DNA of 10,700 nucleotides from Chthoniobacterales bacterium (GTDB taxonomy: Bacteria > Verrucomicrobiota > Verrucomicrobiia > Chthoniobacterales > UBA10450), in contig JACCZQ010000174.1 in the NCBI GenBank assembly GCA_013695905.1, positions 1 through 10,700 on the forward strand, read 5' to 3'. The notes beneath the pieces were generated by a model, which saw only the letters and a list, made by a program, of their open reading frames with translations, ran no database searches and had not been told where the DNA came from. Below are positions 1 to 5,758 of this stretch, one piece after another. Every line of letters begins with the position of its first letter. Within the stretch, counting starts at the first letter, position 1. Made by a program: the position numbers and the translations under genes.

Positions 1-1085
1 CCGCTCGCCGGCACGGTGCCGCGGTAGAGGCCGTTGGCGCCGTTGTTGCCGAGCCCCACCTGCACCGTCGTCGCGAAACCGCGGACGCCGATCGCCGCCA
101 CGATGCGCGTGGTGCCGCCGACGTTCGTCAGCTCGAGTCCCGTGACGTCCTGCCGCTGCGACGGGTGCGCATTCGTCAGGCAGGGGCCGGTCCAGGACGT
201 GCCGGCGTCGTAAGAGATGTAGATGCCGGTCTTGGTGCCGGCGAGCACCTTGTTGCTGTCGTTCGGATCGACGCGGACCTTACCCACGGCCTGGTATTGG
301 GCGACGGTGCCCGGCGGCGTCGGATACATCGCGCCGAACACGTCCTGCGCCAGCACGCGCCATGTCGCGCCCGCGTCGGTCGTTTTCAAAATGCCCTGGC
401 TGCCCATGGAGAAGGAGCCGTATTTCAGGTCGCCGGTGCCGACATACACCACGTCGGGATTGTTCGGGTCGATCGAGATCGTGCCGACGGAGGCGGTGCT
501 GACCAGCGGGTCGTCGGTGACCGGCGTCCACGATGTCGACGTGCTGCAGCAATTCGTCGTCTTCCAAATGCCGCCGCCGACCGTGGCGATGTAAGCGTGA
601 ATCGAGCCGGGGGTGTTCGTGCGCGGATCGGTCGCGATGGCGTTGACGCGTCCCGCGGTGAGGCCGTAGTCAAAGCAGCCAGCGCAGCCGGTCATCCGTC
701 CCGGCGACGGCCCGAGCGGGGTGAAAGCGTTCACATCGAGGCGGAGCGCCGCATCGGAGCGGAGGCTCGGCCGTTGACCAGCAGGCACTCCGCGCGCGAG
801 CTGCAAATCTTCCGCGATGGCGCGTCGCACCCAGGCCGGGTCGTATTCACCGGTCGGATAGCTGATGCGGTCCATCCAATATTGTTCCAGGCGCGAAATA
901 TCCTCGGCTTTGTCACCCGGCACCGCCGCATACTTCTGCGGCTCTTCCTCCGGCTCGGGGAGGAGCGCCTTCGGAACGCCGTTAAAGGCAAAGAAGGCGA
1001 GCGCGGAAGCGCCGGAGCAGAGCGCCAGCACCGCCAGAGTGCGGACGAGGAGGAGACCCGATTGCAGGGGAGAAGACTTTTTCAT
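1..1085 (-). CDS. Secreted BNR/Asp-box (sortilin/VPS10-like) beta-propeller protein, 3' end beyond window
   Basis: The frame is open from ATG at 1085 down to base 1, giving 361 codons with no stop, so the C-terminus lies outside the window. Residues 1-33 are a Lys-Lys start followed by a hydrophobic stretch, which looks like a Sec signal peptide or N-terminal anchor. From about residue 120 the protein has the repeat pattern of BNR/YVTN beta-propellers: segments such as GTISIDPNNPDVVYVGTGD (201-219) and KVRVDPNDSNKVLAGT (269-284), each followed by an Asp-box, TTDAGATW (235-242) and SYDAGTSW (291-298). A degenerate third box sits near 176-186. Four cysteines at 134, 137, 179 and 180 could form disulfides outside the cytoplasm. 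Proteins of this kind are secreted, often very large, and can carry C-terminal sorting or glycan-related domains; the fold is clear but enzyme activity or substrate is not. It follows the carbonic anhydrase gene on the same strand after 132 bp, with no evident Shine-Dalgarno. Confidence 0.85.
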   Translation of the reverse strand, partial: MKKSSPLQSGLLLVRTLAVLALCSGASALAFFAFNGVPKALLPEPEEEPQKYAAVPGDKAEDISRLEQYWMDRISYPTGEYDPAWVRRAIAEDLQLARGVPAGQRPSLRSDAALRLDVNAFTPLGPSPGRMTGCAGCFDYGLTAGRVNAIATDPRTNTPGSIHAYIATVGGGIWKTTNCCSTSTSWTPVTDDPLVSTASVGTISIDPNNPDVVYVGTGDLKYGSFSMGSQGILKTTDAGATWRVLAQDVFGAMYPTPPGTVAQYQAVGKVRVDPNDSNKVLAGTKTGIYISYDAGTSWTGPCLTNAHPSQRQDVTGLELTNVGGTTRIVAAIGVRGFATTVQVGLGNNGANGLYRGTVPAS

Positions 1086-1217
1086 GGATGAGCGCGAGAG
1101 ACTGCCGGGTTGTTGCTGCCGATGCGAGAAAAATCCCGCCAACAGAGCCGCTCAGCTGCGCGCGGTGAAAAAGCTCCTCCAGCGGCTTGCGAAACACCGC
1201 CGCTGCCGCGCCCGCGC

Positions 1218-2057
1218 TCAGTTCACCCGCAGCTCTTCGTCCGTTTCGAGGAAATCCACCTGGCCGCTGCTGATCTCGTAGAACGCGCCCACGACCGCGA
1301 GCTGGTTCTTCGCCACCGCTTCCTTGATGACCGGGTTCTCCTTCGCAAGCGCCACCTGCTGGCGGACGTTTGCAATCACCGCCTCGCGCATTCTCGCCTT
1401 CGAATCGCGAATGGCCGGAATGTTCGCGACGGAGGGCGCGATTTTGCCGACGAGGTACCGGACGTTCTCCGGCTCAGCTTTTATGTCCGCGGCCGGCAGC
1501 ATGGCCGCTTTGACCGCGCCGCAGCCTTCGTGCCCCATCACCACCAGCACCTTCGTCTTCAGGTGTTTCACCGCGTACTCCACGCTCCCGATCGTGCCGG
1601 GGTCCACCACATGCCCCGCGACGCGGACCGCGAAGATATCGCCGAGCCCCTGATCATAGACGAGCTCGATCGGCACGCGACTGTCGGAGCAGCCGAGCAC
1701 CACCGCGAACGGCGTTTGCCCGAGAATCTGCGACCGCCGCTCGTTCGCGTCCATCTCCGGCCGGCGCGCCGTGCCGCCGAAGAATCGCGAATTGCCCATC
1801 TTCAAAGCGCGGACCGCCTCCTGCGGCGTTTTCGCGGCCGGCTCCTTCAGCTTCGCGATTTCCTCCATCGAAGCGCCTTTGATGATCGCCTCCCGCAGCT
1901 TCAGGTCGAATTCGGTGGTGTCTTCCGTCTGCTCCGCGGCAGCGGGAGACGGAGAGGCTTTCGCGGAGGATTTCTGCGTCTGCGCCTGCGCGTGGTGGAG
2001 GGGCAGGAGGAACAAAGAGACGGTGAGCAACGACGCGAGGAGGAGTGGTGTTTTCAT
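1218..2057 (-). CDS. Beta-class carbonic anhydrase with Sec signal peptide
   Basis: A 279-residue protein that should interconvert CO2 and bicarbonate with a zinc ion. The beta-class signatures are complete: CSDSRVP with Cys123, the Asp125-Arg127 dyad, and HEGCGA with His176 and Cys179, so three zinc ligands plus the Asp/Arg pair are present. Residues 1-25 form a signal peptide (Lys3, hydrophobic core, then AQA before Gln26), so it probably acts in the periplasm. Residues 26-48 are a Ser/Ala/Pro-rich linker and 50-90 a helical N-terminal arm typical of the family. The frame stays open for 352 more codons upstream, but the signal peptide at ATG 2057 fixes the start; the extension would only be antisense to the divergent gene. 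No Shine-Dalgarno is visible. Beta-class assignment is firm; periplasmic location is inferred. Confidence 0.95.
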   Translation of the reverse strand: MKTPLLLASLLTVSLFLLPLHHAQAQTQKSSAKASPSPAAAEQTEDTTEFDLKLREAIIKGASMEEIAKLKEPAAKTPQEAVRALKMGNSRFFGGTARRPEMDANERRSQILGQTPFAVVLGCSDSRVPIELVYDQGLGDIFAVRVAGHVVDPGTIGSVEYAVKHLKTKVLVVMGHEGCGAVKAAMLPAADIKAEPENVRYLVGKIAPSVANIPAIRDSKARMREAVIANVRQQVALAKENPVIKEAVAKNQLAVVGAFYEISSGQVDFLETDEELRVN

Positions 2058-2206
2058 AGTTTGTGCGCGGGTCCGCGACGCGACGGTGATCGGCAGCCCG
2101 TAAGTTGTTCGACCGCGCCCCGTGCTGCGGTCGCAAAAACCGCTCCGAATCGTTCCGCTGCTACTCACCTCAGCAGCTACAGCGTACGTGCAGCCGCCCG
2201 GCTCCA

Positions 2207-2275
2207 GCACTCGTGCTCCTGCTCGTGATCGTGCTCGTAATCGAAAAACCGACGATCGAGCACGAGCACGAGTGC
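2207..2275. repeat. Long imperfect palindrome built from GAGCAC-type units
   Basis: Left arm 2207-2232 and right arm 2252-2275 are reverse complements with one mismatch and a two-base bulge; the outermost 12 bp (2207-2218 with 2264-2275) pair perfectly. The loop is 2233-2251. The arms are composed of short GAGCAC/GCTCGT-like units, suggesting an origin by unit expansion. It sits between two divergent genes, so it is not placed as a terminator for either. It could be an extragenic repeat, a protein-binding site or a cruciform-forming element. Confidence 0.8.
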
Positions 2276-2299
2276 TTTCCCAAGGAGCAGGCGTTGCGA

Positions 2300-2305
2300 T
2301 ACACT
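2300..2305 (+). promoter_or_regulatory. Possible -10 hexamer of the DUF2891 gene
   Basis: TACACT ends ten bases before the ATG at 2316. If it is a -10 element, transcription would begin about four bases before the start codon. No good Shine-Dalgarno lies at normal spacing; the nearest AGGAG is about 27 bases upstream. A -35 element is not clear. Confidence 0.3.
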
Positions 2306-2315
2306 GCCCGCCGAG

Positions 2316-3425
2316 ATGAAGACACTTCTGTGCGTGCTCGCATTTTTCCTTACCATCCCCGCCATGGCTGAGACCCCGCCGCCGCCTCACGAGTTCGACG
2401 CCGCCGCCGCGGAACGTTTCGCGCAGCTGGCGCTCACCTGCGTCCATAAGGAATACCCGAACAAAATCGCGCACACCATGAACAGCGACGCCGATGTCGC
2501 CCCGCCGCGCGAGCTGACGCCGGCATTCTTCGGCTGCTACGACTGGCATTCGTCCGTGCATGGGCATTGGCTGCTCGTGCGGCTGACGCGGGAATTCCCG
2601 GAGGCGCCGTTCGCCAACGCCGCGCGCGAGGCGCTGCGGAAAAGTCTCACCGCCGAAAACCTGAAACGTGAGGCCGAGTACCTGCTGACGGAAGGCCGCG
2701 CGAGTTTCGAGCGGCCCTACGGCCTCGCGTGGCTGCTGCAGCTCGCCGCCGAACTCCGCGAGTGGGATGACGACGACGCGCGCGCGATGAAAGAGAATCT
2801 CCGCCCGCTGGAGGAAGCGGCCCTGCAGCGGCTGCAAACATGGCTGCCCAAGCTGTCGCACCCGCTCCGCGTCGGCGAGCATTCGCAGACGGCGTTTGGC
2901 CTCGGGTTGATGATCGACTACGCACAACAGATCGGCGACGACGCCTTTTTTAATCTTCTCGCAGAGAAGGCGCGGAAGTTCTACCTGAAGGACAAGAACG
3001 CGCCGCTCAGCTACGAGCCGGGTGGTGAAGATTTTCTCTCGCCGGTCCTGGCGGAGGCAGATGTGATGCGGCGGGTGCTCGCGCCTAACGAGTTTGCGAA
3101 ATGGCTGCAGCAATTCCTGCCGCAGATCCCCATGAAAGCTTCCGCTGATTGGCTGCCGGTCGCCGTTTCACCCGACCCGAGCGATCCGAAACTCGCCCAC
3201 CTCGACGGTCTGAATCTCAGCCGCGCCTGGATGCTGGAGGGGATCATCAGCGGCTTGCCCGCGAAGGATCCGCGCCGCGCTGCGCTCGGAGCCGCAGCCG
3301 CTGCCCACCGCCGCGCCGGTCTCGCCGCCGTGACCGGCGAGCACTACGAAGGCGGCCACTGGTTAGGCAGCTTTGCCGTCTATCTGGTGACGCAGCGAGG
3401 TATTCCGAAGAGCGTGGCGGAGTAG
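2316..3425 (+). CDS. Secreted DUF2891-family protein
   Basis: A 369-residue protein with a signal peptide (residues 1-18, AMA before Glu19), so it is exported. The mature part looks all-helical and carries blocks I associate with DUF2891: LTPAFFGCYDWHSSVHGHW (67-85), FERPYGLAWLL (131-141), LRVGEHSQTAFGL (184-196), YEPGGEDFLSP (233-243), HLDGLNLSRAW (295-305) and GEHYEGGHWLGSF (341-353). Repeated Trp/His/Glu-rich turns between helices are reminiscent of alpha/alpha-barrel glycan-active enzymes, but the family's activity is unknown to me and I do not assign one. Length is close to what I expect for the family. It is divergent from the carbonic anhydrase gene and alone on its strand, followed by the hairpin-rich spacer. 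An 11-mer found elsewhere in the window lies inside it at 3083-3093. Confidence 0.88.
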   Translation: MKTLLCVLAFFLTIPAMAETPPPPHEFDAAAAERFAQLALTCVHKEYPNKIAHTMNSDADVAPPRELTPAFFGCYDWHSSVHGHWLLVRLTREFPEAPFANAAREALRKSLTAENLKREAEYLLTEGRASFERPYGLAWLLQLAAELREWDDDDARAMKENLRPLEEAALQRLQTWLPKLSHPLRVGEHSQTAFGLGLMIDYAQQIGDDAFFNLLAEKARKFYLKDKNAPLSYEPGGEDFLSPVLAEADVMRRVLAPNEFAKWLQQFLPQIPMKASADWLPVAVSPDPSDPKLAHLDGLNLSRAWMLEGIISGLPAKDPRRAALGAAAAAHRRAGLAAVTGEHYEGGHWLGSFAVYLVTQRGIPKSVAE

Positions 3426-3490
3426 CATCCCGCATTTCGACACATAGCGCTCCGTGGAGGAGCACCATCTCGCGCGGCGGGAAAAGTAGC

Positions 3491-3698
3491 GCAAGCTTCC
3501 AGCTTGCACGCTCTCAGCACCGCTGCGCGTTCCGTCACCCCCTTCGGGGGTTTGGCCATCGCTCGATGCAGATCCCGGAGCTCTGCTGCGCGTCGCTCCG
3601 GGCTTTATTCCGTCGCACCTCCGGTGCTTTACGGTGGTGAAAACGCATCTCTCGCCAGAGACGAGGTCATGGAAGCCACCCACCCCGCGAGAGGGGTG
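3491..3698. repeat. Cluster of six short hairpins
   Basis: This part of the 3426-4036 spacer is a run of perfect small inverted repeats: 3491-3497/3501-3507 (7 bp, loop TCC), 3537-3542/3546-3551 (6 bp, loop TTC), 3574-3581/3595-3602 (8 bp, loop 13), 3615-3619/3623-3627 (5 bp, loop TCC, followed by TTTA), 3648-3652/3657-3661 (5 bp) and 3681-3686/3693-3698 (6 bp). It resembles composite extragenic palindromic repeats that recur in Verrucomicrobiota and Planctomycetes genomes and often give rise to spurious small gene calls. The first hairpins could end transcription of the upstream gene, but none has a proper T-tract. No credible gene lies in 3426-4036. Confidence 0.6.
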
Positions 3699-3810
3699 AC
3701 CACCCCACAGTCATCAACAGCTCCGCCCCCGCCGGTCGTTGAGCTAAAGTGCTTAAGAACGCCGCCATGGGATGCGTGCAGAAGGCGAACGAAGAGAGCA
3801 TCTAAAAAGT

Positions 3811-3933
3811 CTGTCATCCTGAGCGCCGCGAAGAGCCTGTCCTGAGTCTGTCGAAGGAATCACTGACTGCTCTTCTTCTGCGCGTCGCTTTGGAAAACAG
3901 TCAGAGATGGTTTCGTCGCGCTGAACATGACAG
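3811..3933. repeat. Degraded inverted-repeat element with CTGTCAT ends
   Basis: Both ends read CTGTCAT inward (3811-3817 and, inverted, 3927-3933). The outer 20 bases (3811-3830 against 3914-3933) match at most positions, and inner segments ending in CACTGACTG and CAGTCAGAG also pair with one mismatch. The left arm is about 20 bases longer because a motif like its own start (CTGTCCTGAGTCTGTCGAAG) is repeated inside it. The remainder of the spacer, 3934-4036, holds only the MBL gene's upstream region. No transposase is nearby. Confidence 0.6.
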
Positions 3934-4023
3934 GTTGGAGACGGATTTTTCAGACGCGCTCTAAGCTAAGATCTTCACAGCGGCTGCGTGTATTTTGCGC
4001 AGGCGACGGTCGCGTAGCGCCGA

Positions 4024-4029
4024 TAGTAT
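4024..4029 (+). promoter_or_regulatory. Possible -10 hexamer of the MBL gene, leaderless spacing
   Basis: TAGTAT ends seven bases before the ATG at 4037, so the predicted transcription start would coincide with the start codon. There is no Shine-Dalgarno, which fits a leaderless transcript. No convincing -35 is seen at 16-19 bp spacing. Confidence 0.35.
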
Positions 4030-4036
4030 TCGCTCT

Positions 4037-4948
4037 ATGATCCACATTCTCGACACGCGGCAGCTCGGTCGCCCCGGCATTATTGCTGCCACCGCCCTCG
4101 AGACGAGCGACGGCCTCGCCCTTTTCGATACCGGCCCGGAATCAACGTTCGGAACGATCACCGGTGAGCTGCACCTGCTGGGGGCTGCACCTGCTGATGT
4201 GCGGCATGTGTTTCTGAGCCACATCCATTTCGATCACGCCGGCGCGGCCTGGCAATTCGCGGAGCTCGGCGCCACCGTTTACGTCCATCCGCGCGGCGCT
4301 CGCCACCTGCTCGATCCCCGGAAGCTGATCGAGTCCGCCACCCGCATTTTCGGCGCGGAGATGGAGCGGCTCTGGGGCCGCGTCGGGCCGATCCCGCAGG
4401 AGCGGCTCAGGATTCTCGAAGACAATGAGCAGGTGCAGCTCGGCTCGGTGGAGGTGCGGGCGATCGCGACGCCGGGGCACGCGAGTCATCACCACATCTA
4501 TCACTGGGACGACTGCGTTTTCGGCGGCGACGTGGCCGGGGTGCGGATCGGCGGCGGCCCGGCGATTCCGCCCTTCGTGCCGCCGGAGCTGCAGGTGGAG
4601 GATTGGCTGCAATCGATCGACAAGATCCGCGTGTTAGAACCAGCCCGGCTCTACCTGCCGCACTTCGGCGTGGTGGAAAACGGCGTCGGCGCGCATCTCG
4701 ACGCGTTGGAGGAACGCGTCCGCCGCTGGTCACAATGGTTTTTGGAACAACTTCGCGCCGGCCGTGATCCATCGCAGCTGGTGCCGGCATTTGCCGATTA
4801 CGAAGCGGCCGATCTGCTGGCCGGCGGCGCGACGCAGGAGGAGGTGGAGGATTACGAACGCGCTGATCCCAGCCACATGGCGGTGACGGCAGCGTTGCGT
4901 TACTGGCCGAAGTTCCATCCGGAGGCGATCGGCGCCGGCGGCGTGTGA
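4037..4948 (+). CDS. Metallo-beta-lactamase-fold hydrolase
   Basis: A 303-residue cytoplasmic protein (no signal peptide) with the full MBL metal-binding set: HIHFDHAG (His62, His64, Asp66, His67), PGHASHH (His148), GGDVAG (Asp165) and PHFG (His209). This predicts a two-metal (usually zinc) hydrolase. The N-terminal strand pair and DTGPE turn (31-35) are typical of the glyoxalase-II-like branch. The C-terminal 80 residues are helical and acidic and probably form a substrate lid. Substrate cannot be named: thioester, lactone or phosphoester hydrolases and persulfide dioxygenase-like enzymes share these motifs. ATG 4037 is preferred over an upstream in-frame TTG at 3995, because the extra 14 residues are Arg/Ser-rich and outside the fold. 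It lies 58 bp upstream of the OsmC gene. Confidence 0.9.
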   Translation: MIHILDTRQLGRPGIIAATALETSDGLALFDTGPESTFGTITGELHLLGAAPADVRHVFLSHIHFDHAGAAWQFAELGATVYVHPRGARHLLDPRKLIESATRIFGAEMERLWGRVGPIPQERLRILEDNEQVQLGSVEVRAIATPGHASHHHIYHWDDCVFGGDVAGVRIGGGPAIPPFVPPELQVEDWLQSIDKIRVLEPARLYLPHFGVVENGVGAHLDALEERVRRWSQWFLEQLRAGRDPSQLVPAFADYEAADLLAGGATQEEVEDYERADPSHMAVTAALRYWPKFHPEAIGAGGV

Positions 4949-4989
4949 GATTTGTGTCGCGGTTTGTGTTTGCCTAACGAGTGCGGGGT

Positions 4990-5000
4990 GGAGGTAAGAT
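4990..5000 (+). promoter_or_regulatory. Overlapping SD-like GGAGGT and -10-like TAAGAT before osmC-family gene
   Basis: GGAGGT (4990-4995) lies 11 bases before the ATG at 5007, rather far for a ribosome binding site. TAAGAT (4995-5000) ends six bases before it, the spacing of a leaderless start. A TTGCCT (4970-4975) could be a -35 with a long 19-bp spacer. The two readings compete and the sequence alone cannot decide. Confidence 0.35.
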
Positions 5001-5006
5001 ATCGCC

Positions 5007-5450
5007 ATGGAAAACGCAGATGTGGTGGTGCGCGGCGACGCGAAAGGATTTCGGCAGGAGGTGGTCAGCGGCGAGCATCGGCTGACGGTCGATGAGCCGG
5101 TGGCGGTCGGCGGCACCGACGCGGCGCCGGGCCCCTATGAATACCTGCTGGCGGCGCTCGGCGCCTGCACCTCGATGACGGTGGGGCTTTATGCCCGCAC
5201 GCGGAAATGGCCGCTCGAGAACGTGGAGGTGTCGCTGCGGCACCAGCGGATTCACGCGAAGGACTGCGCCGACTGTGAGACGAAGGAAGGGATGCTCCAC
5301 CGCATCGAGCTGGAGGTGCAGCTCAGCGGAGACTTAACGCCGGAGCAACGCGCGAAGCTGATGGAGATCGCGCACAAATGCCCGGTGCATCGGACGTTGA
5401 AAGGCGAGATCGACATCAAGCTGCGGGAGGCGGGTGCGGCAGCGGCGTGA
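5007..5450 (+). CDS. OsmC/Ohr-family protein
   Basis: A 147-residue protein matching the OsmC family in length and motifs. After an N-terminal strand region it has GPYEYLLAALGACTSMT (42-58) with the first conserved cysteine Cys54 on the central helix, and AHKCPVHRTL (122-131) with the second, Cys125. Known members with both cysteines reduce organic hydroperoxides through a thiol cycle. Glu45, before the helix, fits the family's conserved acidic residue. An additional pair, Cys87 and Cys90, sits in KDCADC, as in the YhfA-like subgroup; its role is unclear. No signal peptide, so cytoplasmic. It follows the MBL hydrolase on the same strand, which may mean a shared role in detoxification, but this is inference. 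Confidence 0.93.
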   Translation: MENADVVVRGDAKGFRQEVVSGEHRLTVDEPVAVGGTDAAPGPYEYLLAALGACTSMTVGLYARTRKWPLENVEVSLRHQRIHAKDCADCETKEGMLHRIELEVQLSGDLTPEQRAKLMEIAHKCPVHRTLKGEIDIKLREAGAAAA

Positions 5451-5520
5451 GTTCCGACGCTGCTGGAGTGCGACGCCGTTGAACCGCCCAACGCATCGTT
5501 TCTCTCAACCGATTCCCACA

Positions 5521-5690
5521 CCTGTCATTCCGACCGAAGTGGAGGAATCTCTTACTCAACTCCGGGTGAGCAGAAGAAGCAGGAGGGCGTCGCGACAATG
5601 AAGAGGCGGGTTGGGGTTCCCACGCTGTTGAGCGGGCCACGCTCGCTCGGAAAGGTTAGAGATTCCTCCACTTCGGTCGGAATGACAGGA
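5521..5690. repeat. Inverted-repeat element with perfect 32-bp arms
   Basis: Bases 5521-5552 are the exact reverse complement of 5659-5690, enclosing 106 bp without a credible gene. The arm starts with CCTGTCATTCCGACC and contains GGAGGAATC; CTGTCAT and GGAATC are shared with the degraded element at 3811-3933. It fills most of the 308-bp convergent spacer (5451-5758), where it could form a hairpin that ends transcription from both sides. The flanks are otherwise unremarkable apart from a G-run at 5697-5703. It could be a MITE-like or extragenic palindromic repeat. Confidence 0.88.
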
Positions 5691-5758
5691 ATGGAGGGGG
5701 GGGCGGAAGGGGCAGGGAGCACCTTCGGCCACCGCAGCGCGGGTGAGCAGCAACGCGG

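Noticed and set aside
1086..1217. Possible terminator between the carbonic anhydrase and BNR genes
   Set aside because: Only a 6-bp stem with a loop of about 28 bases and no T-tract at the right place could be found.
1110..2228. Plus-strand open frame of 372 codons
   Set aside because: Antisense to the carbonic anhydrase; Arg/His-rich with no recognisable domain.
2058..3113. N-terminal extension of the carbonic anhydrase frame by 352 codons
   Set aside because: It is antisense to the DUF2891 gene, and a clear signal peptide begins at the internal ATG 2057. Long antisense frames are common in GC-rich DNA.
3363..3683. Minus-strand frame of 106 codons across the hairpin cluster
   Set aside because: It is made of the palindromic repeats and overlaps the end of the DUF2891 gene; such frames are typical spurious calls.
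3995..4036. TTG start for the MBL hydrolase
   Set aside because: The added residues are Arg/Ser-rich and precede the conserved fold, and a -10-like hexamer lies inside the extension.
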